Shown: one piece after another, positions 22,460 to 34,979 of the stretch
Position numbering within the stretch: position 1 is the stretch's first letter
How the letters are laid out: every line of letters starts with the position of its first letter
NCBI GenBank assembly: GCA_949130495.1
Contig: OX422213.1
Span: forward strand, 536,843,467 to 536,907,466
Direction: 5' to 3'
Length of the DNA stretch: 64,000 nucleotides
DNA from: Sambucus nigra
Taxonomy: Eukaryota; Streptophyta; Magnoliopsida; Dipsacales; Adoxaceae
Translations under genes and position numbers: made by a program
The notes under the pieces: generated by a model
Databases searched by the model: none
The model's input: only the letters and a program-made list of their open reading frames with translations
What the model was told of the DNA's origin: nothing

Positions 22460-24905
22460 TGATGAGTGCGTTATTTTGTATGAATTATGACCCAACCTCG
22501 TCCTTGTTAGGCCCATTGTATCATAAATAACGAGCTCTTAGAATCGTCTTCGTAAAATAATAGAAAAATGCAAGTTTGAATAAAATTTGAGTTAAAAATA
22601 CAATTTTAGTAACTCCGAGGGTAAAGTCATAATTTATAAACTTTATGTGCCTGAAAATTATTTTAAATTATTTATCTCGGAAAAATAAAGTTCGCTTTGA
22701 AAATTGGTTGAATTCTAGATTAAAACGAGCAACTTATGAATTTTGGGGTCTAAATTGCAAATAAAGATAAATTGATAATTTTCTAATCTTTATGGGGATG
22801 AATTTGAATTAATATAAGTTATTTTATATTTTTCCAGGTACTTACAAAGTTTGGTAAAGATCCGTGGTCATTTGGCGAAGATATAAAGGTTGTGGGAAGA
22901 ATTGAAAGAAGAAACAAATCTTGTGGCCAAAGCATAGAATTTCAGAAATTGGTTTTGCTTATAATTTATTGGAGCAGATATAGAAACAAAGAAGGTTGTA
23001 GGTCAGCTGGTCACACGAGCGTGTTCTTTGGGAAAAGTCTTTCGTTCAATTCCTTGCAACCCCTTTTAGTTTTTGAAATAAAGTCGATATGTAAATGCCC
23101 AATCAGCAGGCCCTGTCATTCCCAGTCAACGCCATTTGGCAGTCAACTTCCACGTCATCTTATGACCAGACAGCAGGCATGTCATCTATCTATGACATTC
23201 AAAGCTAGAGCATTCAAAATCGACAATTATCTACATTGGTTGAATTCGTCAAAATTTGTTCAGATTATTATGAATTTCACATCCCACCAAATAAGAGAAG
23301 ACTCCCACCAAATTTCGTGAATACCTTTTGGATAATTAATTTTGGGATCTTAAACTCCCATTTTAATCTATTAAATAGGTGTTTATTCCAACTCAAATAC
23401 CTCACTCCTAACCTTATAAATAGGACCCTTTGAGCGCATTATTTGGAGAGAAAAAAAATTAGAGAGCCATTTGAGTAGGGGTGTTCAAAAAACCGACTGG
23501 ACCGACGGACCGAACCGAGCCGAACCGACTACTTTTTTTCGGTCTTTTTTCTTAATCGGTCCAGTCTCGGTTTATTTTTTTGGAGGACCGACCTAGTCGG
23601 TCCGGTCCACGGTTTACAGATTTAAAAACCCTGTTACGAACGACCCGGACCGACTATATATAAAATAATATATTTTTAGATATATATGTATATATATAAG
23701 ATAAACAAATAGTGAAAATATTAATTTTAATATTTGATTAGTTTAAGTTATAGTTTAATCCAATACTAGTTTTGTTTTAATTGTAAATTTCGATATTTTT
23801 TAGTTTTTAATATTTGGAAAAAAATAGACTCGGGTATATTTTTATTATTATAAATGATGTAATTCATTAATGTGAGGACCGACAGGTTAGACCGGACCGA
23901 CCTATAAAAAACCGAACCGACTAGGGTCGGTTAACCGACATTATCGGTCCGGTCTCGGTCCATTTTTTTAGAGGACCGACCAAGTCGGTCTGGTCCGAAA
24001 AAAACCTTAAAACCGAACCGGACCGGAGCGCGAACACCCCTACATTTGAGAGATAATTTTTGGTAGTGTTATTTTAAGAGTATATTTTCTTTGAGGGCCA
24101 AGAATTATTTTGTAGGAGAAGTTTTGTCAAGATTTATCGTAAGACACGATTATTGTACATTTGTTTCATTAATGTGAATTAATATTCATTCTTCCATTTG
24201 TATTTTGTCTTCAATTATGCTAGCTTGATTTTTTTACTCGGACTAGGTAAAATTTATCATGTTGGATTAATATTGTTCATGATTTAAATTTGACTTTGTT
24301 CCCGACATGTTCTAAGAGTTTTAAAAATTCGGTATTCATTTAAAAGAACATGAGAGTGTGTTTTAAACCTTCGTCTTTGTTTGAAAAAAAAATCATATTT
24401 TTATTTTTAAGTGTGAGTACTTTTTGATGGATTATGCTTGTACTCGATTGTTTTGATAGTCCATGCTTAAACGCTACACTTTTAAATTTAAAAGTGATCT
24501 TTCAAAGAAATCTAGATTTTTTCCGTGTATATTTAGAGACGTAAAATTTTTTATTGAACTTAACCGTATTATTTTTCGAATTTAATACGACGAGAATCGA
24601 TTTAATTTGAGTTATAAAATTGGAAATGACGAGTCTAAATTATGGCGTAATATTAGTTAGACGTGATAAATGGATCCAATATCATAGTTGCTCACATACT
24701 GGTTTATATTTTTCGTAGATGCATTTTTTATTATTGTTAGCTTAGTTTAATATTACATCTCTTTTCTACACCCAATTCGTCTAGTTGGACAGTCGCAATT
24801 ATTTTGAAAGAAAAAATTGATAAATCCTCCTGGATTCGACCCGTACTTACACTTGATATTCTATAATAGCCCGTGCACTTGCGGTATTTTATAAAATTGG
24901 CAATA
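22460..24905 (+). repeat. 5' LTR of the Athila-type element
   Basis: It starts TGATGAGTGC and ends TTGGCAATA, where the 3' LTR has TTGTCAACA; the terminal CA has therefore mutated here. It is 2446 bp against 1842 in the 3' LTR, the difference being mainly the 567-bp MITE at 23476-24042. Small ORFs in it are not conserved in the 3' copy. Confidence 0.9.
23476..24042. mobile_element. hAT-like MITE with 8-bp TSD inside the Athila 5' LTR
   Basis: It is present in the 5' LTR and missing from the 3' LTR, where CCATTTGAGAGATAA is uninterrupted (about 34151). The terminal inverted repeat is TAGGGGTGTTC, perfect over 11 bp, and the flanking duplication is CATTTGAG (23468-23475 and 24043-24050). The 8-bp TSD and TAGGGGTG ends are typical of hAT. 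Inside, two ~110-bp blocks (about 23511-23630 and 23913-24020) are direct repeats rich in ACCGACC/GGTCGGT, around an AT-rich core. No ORF. Confidence 0.93.
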
Positions 24906-24911
24906 AGTTTT

Positions 24912-24926
24912 TGGTGCCGTTGCCGG
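24912..24926 (+). other. Primer-binding site of the Athila-type element
   Basis: TGGTGCCGTTGCCGG lies 6 nt after the 5' LTR. It matches the Athila-type site complementary to tRNA-Asp, with one base (T for C) different from the usual TGGCGCC start. Confidence 0.88.
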
Positions 24927-26509
24927 AGATTTGTTCGAATTTTAAAAAAAAAGAAGTTGCGACTTTCGGACTAGTTTTTCTTACTTTCCGCTTTTTTGTA
25001 AGTAAAAAATCTGAAAAAAATAAAAATAAATCAACAACTAATATTTCTGTTTTTTTAGTTATAGAAAAACAGATTTAAGCATTCTTTTCTAGGAAATAGT
25101 AGATTTAGAGGTAGTTTAAAAACAAAATACAAAATATTGAAAAAACTCGAAAAAAATATATTTGTTTTCCTAAAAATTTCCATAATCAATTTTTTCAGTA
25201 AGTAGAACCTAAAAAACGAAAAAAAAAAAAAAAATGTATTCCCAGTAGAAATTCTATTTTTTTTCCAGATTATTAAAAAAAATATTGTTTCACAAAGTGT
25301 GCTTAGCTATTTTTGCTTTGTAGTAAATACACAGCTAGTTCGGGTCTCGTGTCTGTTTTTTTTTCTTTTCTTTTTTATTATTTTTTTGTGTCGCACTTCA
25401 TGTTTGGCGTAATGTGTTTTTTTTCAGTAGCACATTAAAAAAAAAAAAAAAAAAAGGAGAAAAAAAGGGGCCAAAGTGAAGAAAAATTCGAAAAAAGTTT
25501 GCAACGGTGAGCGAACATAAAGAAAACTTGTGCAATCTTGCCACGAGCACAAGAAACTCTCAGGGACGACTGAAACGTAGGCGACATTGCCCTTCGATCG
25601 ACGCCAACTTAAACTTCGGGCCGACTTAAACAAGTGATCGTAAAATGTCCACCACAGAGGTACGTTTCTGTGTGCTCCTAAGTGGTTTAATTTTGCATTT
25701 AATTTAACATGTTGCATAAATTGACTTAAGGGAAAAACCCATGTGAAAGATAAGGTGAAGATTTTATCACCCTTCCTTGGTTCGAAAATCACTAATTAAC
25801 CATTCATTTGCATATCCCGTGCCATCACAATTTAATTTAAAATCAAGTAGACATTGGCCTTAGGATATCACATAACTCATAGGAAACCTCTTAACAAGGC
25901 TAGAAATAAAAGCTATTCCAACGCGAACTTGTCAAATCGATCCCATTTCACCTTGTCTAGGATTGGTGATTTTTAATATGTCCTCGTGCCTGATAAGCAC
26001 CCAAAAGTGTATAATTTACGCCTCGAATATGTGCATTTTAGTCACTCGTTTTAATAAAAATTGGCCTTATGTTCGTGTTTTATCATTTTTCAGGTCAATA
26101 TGCAGTTGCGGTACAAATAAGGCTAAATCAGTACAATTGCGACTCAATAGCGGTCAAAAGCTTGCAACGAAGAAATCAAGGAGATCGCGAAGTCTGGAGT
26201 CCAATCTAAGCTTGCCCCGATGTGTTCCGAATACCCCAAACCAGTCCCGTGACCTAAACTTAAGCCTACACCAAGCCTAGACCATTCCCCGAGTCCGGTG
26301 TGTGTTGAGTTTGTACCTTTATTATTTTTCTAGATTTTTATTTTTAGTCATTTTATTTTTAGGATTTATTTAGAATTTTCTAGGATTTGTTTTCTATTTT
26401 TCTATTTCTTTATTTTGATTTTGATTTTTATTAGTTTTTAATTTTTAGTCTTTATTTTATTTTTATTAGGATTAATTTTTAGGAATTTTTTTTTATTTTT
26501 ATTAGATTT

Positions 26510-26564
<55 letters not shown>

Positions 26565-26868
26565 TATTTTTATTAGATTTTATTTTAGTTTTATTTTACA
26601 GGATATATTTTTTTTAGAGTTTTATTTTAATTTAGTGAGATGTTAGTTGTTTAGTTTTTTTTAGATTGTTTTTTAGTCTTTAGTTTATTTTGATTTGATT
26701 TTTAGATTTTTAGTTTTTATTTCGTGAGTTTTTTTTAGGATGTTATTTTTTTTAGTTTTATTAATTTTAATTTTTTAATTAGATTGTTTTAATTTTTTTA
26801 GGGGTACAAATTAATCACACACAACCCAATTAAACACACACACAATTGCAACACAAGATGTGGAAGAA
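24927..26868. other. Athila leader and AT-rich region without gag
   Basis: No ORF with gag similarity was found. 24927-25470 is A/T-homopolymer-rich leader. TGATAAGCACCCAAAAGTG at 25991 resembles the start of a gypsy LTR and may mark a fragment of another element (weak). 26300-26800 is T-rich low-complexity sequence containing a TA dinucleotide run at 26513-26560. The left boundary of the CACTA remnant is somewhere here and could not be found. Confidence 0.5.
26513..26560. repeat. (TA)n microsatellite
   Basis: About 24 uninterrupted TA units inside T-rich sequence. Confidence 0.95.
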
Positions 26869-26975
26869 AAATATGCAAACCCGGTACTTTGGGAAGACCT
26901 GAGAGTCTGTTATCCGAATGCGTGAATTAGTCTCGCCGAAGGAGACGATCTCATTGGCACAATTGCAAAAGTTCA

Positions 26976-28061
26976 TTGACAATGAGATCGGGGAGTGACA
27001 ATTGGCATCTCGCCAATCGGGGAGGGGAAATCGGGCAAAAAAGACGGCCGTGCACTACTCCGGCAGGACATTTTAGCCGAGGTGGAACACAGGATGATGG
27101 TAAGATTTATTTTTTCTATAACTACAAAAATATATACTTATGCATTATTTTACTCTGCGGGGCCGATACCAATTTTTCTTTATTTTATTTCAGGGGAGAG
27201 GGAGTGGCCCTGGGGGTAGGCCACATAGGCTCGATACTTATGTGGTTATTCGGACGAAGAAGGGGAAGGATAAGGAGGTGTCCCCGAACGTCGCGGACAT
27301 GATTGTAAGTAATCCGATAGTTTACTTTTTGTTAATTACATTATAATTTTTTTATTTACTTATTTTACTAATCATGTATTTTTCATCGTTTTAGGCAAAG
27401 CTTAAGGAAGTGCATGAGTCGCAGTCTGATGCTGATAAGGCATCTTTGTCCATAGACGCACTCTGCCAAGTGTGTGGCGCTAATCGCAAGGGTAGGACAA
27501 GGGGGTGAGCTCACGTGTGGCCAAATCTAGGATCATCGAATTGGAGATGAGCAAAATCGAGTTGGCTCGAATGGTGGACTCGCATGACGTGAAGCTGTCC
27601 CATTTGGAGGTGACTGTCCAAGATATGTTCTCATTTATGAAGCGTTCATTGGGCGAAAACCGTAAAGGGAAAGGGAAGGTAAAGGTGGTGGAGGAGGAGG
27701 TACAGGATGACGAGGATGTGGACCTCGTTGCTTCATCGCCGATACGTGCGGACTTTGATGATCCAGTCCCCTATTTGGCTCCCTTAGACCGACCAATGTC
27801 CACACTTGGTTGGTCGAGCATGTTTATACTGGACATATTTGATAGCTAATGGATATGGAAGGGTTGAGCGACGTGAATACTGTCCAGGGTATACCAGTTC
27901 ATGGACGTTCGCTTCAAGACATCAAGTCCAAGGTGCTCGTCATGCATGTGATACCCGGGAAAAAGAACTCCCCATTGTGGTTGTGTGAACAATGCGGCAC
28001 GTTATATTGTTGGGTGTATCAATTCGTATATCGTATGGCCTACTCATCTCCTCAGAGCTAA
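26976..28061 (+). pseudogene. En/Spm-type plant transposase (Transposase_24-like) remnant
   Basis: Probable exons: 26976-27100 (ANRGGEIGQKRR...HFSRGGTQ), 27193-27303 (GRPHRLDTYVVIRTKKG...SPNVADMI) and 27395-27500 (AKLKEVHESQSDADKASL...CGANRKGRTRG), with GTAAGT/TTTTAG intron borders at 27304 and 27394. The frame then shifts by one base at a G run near 27505 and continues in VAKSRIIELEMSKIELARMV with a helical tail to 27846. The order of a His/Gly region, a threonine/lysine HTKKDG-like strand, a KLKE helix and a G-x-x-x-GR-x-RG motif fits the plant Ptta/En/Spm transposase family (Pfam Transposase_24, from memory). Frameshift and stops make it inactive. A following 70-codon frame (27849-28061) may be its decayed C-terminus. 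Confidence 0.62.
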
Positions 28062-28299
28062 ATTTACCCCAGACATGTAGTGACATTATTTGAATTGAAT
28101 TGTTTTAAGTTGTTACATTTGAGTTATATTTGGATTATATCGTGATGCATATTGTTTTAAATTATATTTTCATTATATCTATTTTATTTGGATATATGAT
28201 ATTTGAACAGGTAAAATGTTTCTATAATAGGTACAAATATACTGTTGGGTAGTGGCAGTGGCAATATTACCGAGTAGAATTTTTTTTAATTCTGCCCAG

Positions 28300-28598
28300 A
28301 ATTATCACGGTCATTGACCGTGACAAGTATTATTTATCTTGGACTTGTCACGGTCAATGACCGTGACAATTTCTTAAATATTATCACGGGTTTGTCATGG
28401 TTTATCGTGACAAAACTTATCAAGGTCATAGACCGTGACATGATCGTGACAATTCTAATAAACTTGTCATGGTCATTGACCGTGACACGTCCGTGACAAC
28501 AAAAGTTGTCACCACCAGAATTGTCATGGTCATTGACCTTCAAAAGTCCAACTTATCAAGGTCAATGATCGTGAAAATTCGACAGATTTGGTGTAGTG
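28300..28598. repeat. CACTA subterminal palindromic repeats
   Basis: At least six copies of a palindrome of the form TTGTCACGGTCAATGACCGT, some full and some half, lie between 28306 and 28575. Examples are at 28306-28326, 28345-28370, 28465-28490 and 28520-28545. CACTA elements carry such subterminal arrays as binding sites for the TNPA-type protein. Confidence 0.85.
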
Positions 28599-28619
28599 TT
28601 CGTACACCTTGTACGAAAA

Positions 28620-31457
28620 ACTAGGTTTGGGGAAGTTAAAGCCAACTTGGATTACCTTGTCCTTAGCCGATCGTTCTGCGAAAATTTCGAGAGGCATTAT
28701 TTAGGACGTCCTAATTAAAGTGGGTGACTCTATATTTCCCATAGAATTTGTTGTCATGTTGTCAAAGAACACAAGGAATCCATATAATGGACCATAACCG
28801 ACATTAAGGGGATAAGTCCCTCGGTGCATGCATAGGATACGCTTAGAAGATGATGTTAAAAATTCCGTGAAGCATAATGTAGACTTAATCCCAAAACTAA
28901 AGAGGTCTTTCGAGATGAGGTGCTAAAATTTCTCGATGCGAGTATCATTTACCCCACCTCTGATAGCCAATGGGTCAGTTCCATTCAAGTGGTCCCTAAG
29001 AAATCCGGTGTTACGGTGGTGAAAAATAATGATGATGAGTTAGTACCAATAGGATTCAAACCGGTTGGTGAGTGTGTAGTGATTATAGGAAGTTGAACGA
29101 TGTTACACAAAAGAATCACTTTCCTCTTCCTTTCGTAGACCAAATGTTAGAGATATTAGCCGACTATTCGTATTAGTGTTTTCTCAATAGTTACTTCGAA
29201 TATAATCAAATTCCCATCGGTCCCGAGGATCAAGAGGAAACCACTTTCACTTGTCCATTTAGTACTTTTGCTTACTGATGCATTCCCTTTGGGTTATGCA
29301 ATGAACGCTCTAACTTTCAGCGGTGCATGATGAGTATATTTTCGGATATGGTGGAGGGATTTCTCAAAGTCTTTATGGATGATTTTTCTGTATTTGGGTC
29401 TTATTTTGAGAAGTGTTTCCATCACCTCACCATCATTCTGAAGAGGTGTAAGGAAAATAACATTTTGTTTAATTTGGTGAAGTGTCACTTCATGGTCAAA
29501 CAAAGCATAGTGCTAGGTCACATCATTTCGGAAAAAGGTAACCAAGTAGATAAAGCTAAAATAGATCTCAGTGCTAATCTCTCACCCCCTAAAACCGTGC
29601 AGGATATTTGGTCATTCTTAGGACACATTGGTTTCTATTGGAGATTTTCTCTTGACCTTGTGCATATCTTCTTGCCAATGACACACCTTTTGAATTCATC
29701 GATGAATGCCTTCAAGTCTTTGAAAGGCTAAAGAAGGAATTCACCTTGGCAGCTATTATGAGACCCCCGACTGGAATCATCCATTTAGGATCATGTGTGA
29801 TGCTTCTGACTATGCCATAGGTGCAGTTCTAGGTCAGCGTAATGAGAAAATTCCTCATGTCATCTACTATGCAAGTAGGACTCTTAATAATGCCCAATTG
29901 AATTATTCCACAACTGAAAAAGAGCTCCTTGTTGTTGTTTTTTTCTCTTGAGAAGTTTAGGTCTTACTTGATAGGATCCAAAGTTGTCATTTTCACCGAT
30001 CACTCGACCTTGTGATACCTTTTGTCAAAAAAGGATGCTCAAGCCCATCTCATTAGGTGGATCCTATTACTGCAAGAGTTTGACCTTGAAATTCTGGATA
30101 AGAAAGGGTGTGATAATGTAGTGTCTGATCACTTATCTAGGTTAACCTTTGAATCATCCGATAACCTTTTGCCGCTAAATGAATCCTTTCCTGATGCTTG
30201 TCTCTCAACTTTCATAGTTTGCTGATATTATGAATTATCTTGTGATGGGTGAAATGGATTTACATTGGCCTAAATAAGATCATTATAAATTTTTAAAGGA
30301 AGCCAAGCATTTCTTTTGGTGTGACATGTATCTCTTCAAGTATAGTCCCGATCAAATCATTATGAAGTGTGTACCCGATCACGAGATTCAAAGCGTAATC
30401 TATTTTTGCCATGACAAAGCTCGTGGAGGTCATTTCAGTGCCAAGAAGATCGCTGTAAAGATTTTATAGTGTGGATTCTATTGGCCAATCAATTTTTGTG
30501 ACTTGAAATATTACAGTAGGAGCTGTGACCATTGCAAAAGGTTAGAAAAAATAACAGATAGGAATATGATGCCCTTAAATCCCATTCTAATTATCGAGGT
30601 TTTTGACTGTTGGGGAATTGATTTTATGGGTACATTCCCAAATTCCTATGATAATCTCTAACTTCTTTTAGAGGTTGATTATGTGTCTAAGTGGGTAGAA
30701 GCCACGCCGTGTAGGACGAATGACCACCATGTAGTAGTTAAATTCATTCGAGAAAATATTTTCTCTCTTTTCGGTACGCCTCGAGCCATTATTAGCGATC
30801 AGGTAACCCATTTCTGTAATCGATCCTTTGAGAGTCTCATGAAAAAGTATTCAGTCACGTACAAAGTAGGATGTTCTTATGACCCTCAAACTAGTGGTCA
30901 AGTATAAGTTTCCAATATGCAAATCAAGAAAATCATCGAGAATACAATGAATCCGAACCGGAAGGATTGGTCCTTAAGGTTATTGGATTCATTATGGGAT
31001 TATCACAATGCCTACAAAACACCACTTGGTATGTTCCTGTATAGGCTTGTCTACGAAAAAGCATGTCACCTTTCGGTAGAGTTAGAACACAAGGCCTCCT
31101 AGGCCATTAAGACCTTTAATTTCCATTTACCAGCTGTGGGAGAGGTTCGAAAACTCCAACTCAATGAGTTGGAAGAGATTAGGAATGATACGTACAAAAA
31201 TGTTCCATGACAAGTCCATCCTACGAAAGTCATTCGATCTTGGACAGAAAATTCTATTGTATAATTCTAGGTTACATCTCTTTCCCGGTAAGTTGAGGTC
31301 TAGATGGTCCATTCCCTTTATTATCAAGACAGTTTACCCACATAGGGCAATTAAGATAGAGAATCCTAAAAATGGTGAAATTTTCAAAGTTAATAGTCAA
31401 AGGTTGAAGCCAAATCTAGAATTGCGAGATCGAGAAGTGGAGGACATTTTCCTCTAA
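28620..31457 (+). pseudogene. Athila-type pol remnant (protease-RT-RNase H-integrase)
   Basis: Translated in several frames the order is: protease tail (TWITLSLADRS...FPIEFVVM, about 28645-28755); RT start (ASIIYPTSDSQWVSSIQVV and HFPLPFVDQML); RT core with FMDDFSVFGSYFEKC at about 29370-29420; RNase H (SDYAIGAVLGQRNEK, TDHSTL); integrase (WGIDFMGTF, DYVSKWVEA, YDPQTSGQV). The RT reads FMDD where gypsy elements often have Y/F-x-DD, and the choice of residues around it is Athila-like. Many in-frame stops and at least three frameshifts are present. The final open stretch ends at 31457 with a conserved-looking integrase C-terminus (FKVNSQRLKPNLE). Confidence 0.9.
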
Positions 31458-33137
31458 GACCCTGTGTACCACAAGTGAACATGAAATTGAGTCATTGTTG
31501 TTGTATAATAATTTTCGTTTTACAGGAATTATGCGTTGGAAAAAGTCCCTCATTACGATAATATATTTCATATCATTCCTACCTTTTTAGTTTTTATCTT
31601 TTACATTGAGGACAATGTAGAAACTAGGTTTGGGGGTATTGAGGTCATTTTTCTCCGCTTTGGAAAAAAATCAAAAAAATTTCAAAAATCCAAATTTTTT
31701 TTCAGTATAATTGAGTTTTGAAATGATTTCTTAATATATAATTAATTCATTGATGTCTCAACTTATGATTTTTTTTTACACATTTGCCATATAATATGAT
31801 CGAAAATGGATATTGAGGCGAAAGTTAACATTCTTAACGAATAAATGTGGAGATTTTAGCCCCATGAAATTTTTGTGCCATTTATCGTTTTCGATAGATT
31901 TAAATTAATCCGAGTTAAAGTAACTCAAACTTTCCTTCAGTGATAAATTCGTTGATGATCTCAAATTCATTGCTTTGTTTGATTATTGAAAAAAAAAGTC
32001 AAAATATGAATCTAAAGCACTAGAAGACACAAATGAACTTAAGGAAACTTGAGAAATAAGATTAGGCCATCGTTTGAAAGCCCAAAATTAAGCATAAACT
32101 CCAACCTTTTTACATTATTCCGTTGCAAGCCCATTTGAGCCAAAAAGAAAATAAGATTTTTTTTTAATTGAAAATCCATTATTCTACCTAAAACCAACTA
32201 GGAGTTTGAAGCCCATAAAAATAAGCCATACCCATTTTCTAAGAATACTAGGGTGGAATTACGGTAGGAAAAATGCGAAAGAAAAGGAGGTACCAATAAT
32301 GATGTGAAAAAAAGGGAAGAAAGAAAGAAAGAAAGAAAAAGGTAGAAAAAAATGTGAGTTGAAAATAAAATGTAAAGAGAGAAGAAAAATGGAGGTGAGA
32401 AAAAGTGCCAAATAGTCAAAATACTGAAAAAACCTCTATATTCTCATAAAATTTGAACTAAAAAAAGACATTCTTTCTAGTCAAACCCGAGCCTACAATA
32501 CAACCAAATAAAGTCCTAATCGATCTCAAGGAAAGTTAGTTATAGAGTAGAGAAAAGATGGATCGGATCTATTGTGCGATTCAAGATTTTCAATAAGTAA
32601 TCGATTTTTCATTCATGAGATTATATTCATCCAATAAAAAAAATTTCATTTTTTGACCATGTGTATGTGAAATTTTCTCATCTAAACTTACTCGTTTATT
32701 GAGATATACCGAGAGAAAATAACCCATTTACGAGTGTTCAATTGAGAGTGCATCCCATGAGATTTTGAAATCAAAACAAACTTTCGAATAAGAAATGTAA
32801 CGATTAAATCTTTTGAAATGGACGGTTATATTGGCTATAAACACACACACACACATGATGCGTTGATATTGAAAATTGAAGTTCTACTATATTTATGAAG
32901 TTTGCATTCAAAATTGGTTATATTACTTTTGAGTCTTTTGTATTGAGTCAAGTTTTTGAATTTTGTGGGTATATTCACTGCAAATGCTCATGCGACAAAA
33001 TTCGTCGACTACGGTAACCTAAAGGTTTAACGGCTTATTGCACATACTAAGTGCAATTATGATTCCTAAGAAAGTGAGTTAGATTTTAAAATTTTAGTTT
33101 TGCTCGTGGACTGACAAAGTTTAGGTTTGGGGGTATT
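31458..33137 (+). other. Athila 3' untranslated region, no env-like ORF
   Basis: AT-rich, without a supported ORF. The motif ACTAGGTTTGGGGGTA at 31622-31637, after GAGGACAATGTAGAA, and TTTAGGTTTGGGGGTAT at 33120-33136 just before the 3' LTR are polypurine-like; the second is the likely PPT. A GAAA-rich tract lies at about 32312-32340. Some Athila elements have an env-like gene here, but none is visible. Confidence 0.65.
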
Positions 33138-34979
33138 TGATGAGTGCATTATTTTGTATGAATTATGCCCAAATCTAGTCCTTGTTAGGCCCATTGTATC
33201 ATAAATAATGAGCACTTAGAGTCATTTTCACAAAATAAAAGAAAAACGCAAGTTTGAATAAAATTCGAGTTAAAAATGCAATTTTAATAACTCCGGGGGG
33301 GGGGGGGGGGAGGGGGAGGGGGTAAAATCATAATTTCATAAACTTTGGGCCTGAAAATAATTTTTAAATGTTTATCTTGGCAAAATAAAGTTGTCTTTGA
33401 AAATTGGTTGAATTCCGGATTAAAACGAGCGAGTCATGAATTTCGGGGTCTAAATTGTAAATAAGGATAAATTGGTAATTTTTTAAACTTTATGGGGCTG
33501 AATTTGAATTATATAAGTTATTTTATATATTTACAGGTACCTCTGAAGTTTGGTAAAGATCTGTGATCATTTGGTGAAGATACAAAGGTTGTGGGAAGAA
33601 TTGAAAGAAGAAACAAATCTTGGGGCCAAAGCATGAAAAATGAAATTTCAGAAATTGGTTTTGTTTAGAATTTATTGGAGAAGATATACAAACAAAGAGG
33701 GCTGTAGGTCTGCTGGTCACACACGTGGGATCCTTGGGAAAGGTCTTAAGTTCGATTCCTTGCAACCCCTTTTAATTTTTTAAAGAAAGCAAATATGTAA
33801 ATGCCCAATCAGCAGGCCTTATCATCGTCCAGTCAGCGCCAGTCATCCTATGACCAATCACCAACCATGTCATCGATCCATGGCATTCAAACCTAGAGCA
33901 TTCAAAACCAACAGTTTTCTACATTGGTTGATTTCGTCAAAATCTATTCATATTATTATGAATTTCATATCCCACCAAGAAGACTCCCAATAGATTTAGT
34001 GAATACCTTTTGAATAATTAATTTTGGGATTTTAAACTCCCATGTTAATCTATTAATTAAGTGTTTATTCCAACTTAAATACCTCATCCCCAAGGCTATA
34101 AATAGGACCCTTTGGGCTCATTATTTGGAGAGAAAAAAAAATTAGAGAGCCATTTGAGAGATAATTTTTAGTAGTGTTATTTTGAGAGTATATTTTCTTT
34201 GAGGGCCAATAATTATTTTGTGGGGGAAGTTTTGTCAAGATTATTGTAAGACACGATTATTGTAAGTTTGTTTCATTAATTAGAATTAATATTCATTCTT
34301 GTATTTGTATTTTGTCTTCAATTATGATAGCTTAATTTCTTTACTAGGACTAGGTGAAATATATCATGTTGGATTAATATTATGCATGATTTAAATTTGT
34401 TTTTATTCCCGACATGTTCTAAGAGTTTTAAAAATACGATATTCATTTAAAACGACACGCGAGTGTGATTTAAACCTTCGGCTTTGTTTGAAAAAAAATT
34501 CGTATTTTTATTTTGAAGTGTGAGTACTTTTTTATGGATGATACTTGCACTCGATTGTTTTTATAGTCCATGCTTAAAAACTAAACTTTTAAATTTGAAA
34601 GTGAACTTTTAAGGGAATAGGAATTTTGGTCGTCTAACCGTATTATTTTTCGAATTAAATACGACGGGAGTCCGTTTAATTTGAGTTATAAAATTGGAAA
34701 TGACGAGTTTAGATTATGGCATAGTATTAGTTAGACGTAATAAATGGATCCAATGTCCTAGTTGCTCACACCATGGTTTATATTTTTCATAGTTGCATTT
34801 TTTTGTTATTGTTAGCTTAGTTTAATATTACATCTATTTTCTTCTCCCAATTCGTCTAGTTCAACAATCGCAATTATTTTGAAAGAAAAATTGATAAATC
34901 CTCGTGGATTCAACCCGTACTTACACTCGATATTCTATAATACACCGTGCACTTGCGGTATTTTATAAAATTGTCAACA
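33138..34979 (+). repeat. 3' LTR of the Athila-type element (1842 bp)
   Basis: TGATGAGTGC...TTGTCAACA, followed by the CCTCT target duplication. It lacks the MITE of the 5' copy. It has a 16-G run at 33295-33310 and further G-rich sequence to 33322 where the 5' LTR has only CTCCGAGGGT. Many substitutions against the 5' LTR by eye indicate an old insertion. Confidence 0.92.

Larger units (their letters stand above)
26869..28598 (+). mobile_element. CACTA (En/Spm) element remnant, right end present
   Basis: The right end is ATTTGGTGTAGTG, the reverse of a CACTACACCAAAT terminus, at 28586-28598. It is preceded by palindromic subterminal repeats (28300-28580) and by Transposase_24-like coding exons. 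Athila protease sequence resumes at about 28615. The left terminus is not recognised, and the left limit given is only where coding similarity may begin. The 3-bp target duplication (TTC at 28599-28601 on the right) cannot be confirmed. Confidence 0.72.
22460..34979 (+). mobile_element. Athila-type Ty3-gypsy element, degraded, with 5-bp TSD
   Basis: LTRs at 22460-24905 and 33138-34979, flanked by CCTCT at 22455-22459 and 34980-34984. The Athila-type primer site TGGTGCCGTTGCCGG follows the 5' LTR. Protease, RT, RNase H and integrase remnants are on the plus strand (28620-31457). No gag is recognisable; CACTA and AT-rich sequence occupy that region. It sits inside the left LTR of Gypsy-1: sequence left of 22459 and right of 34985 belongs to that LTR. 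Confidence 0.92.

Noticed and set aside
22892..23433. 142- and 65-codon ORFs in the Athila 5' LTR
   Set aside because: The matching part of the 3' LTR (about 33570-34100) does not keep the frames, so no coding constraint.
31458..33137. Env-like gene in the Athila 3' region
   Set aside because: No frame longer than about 75 codons and no signal peptide or transmembrane pattern; only AT-rich sequence remains.
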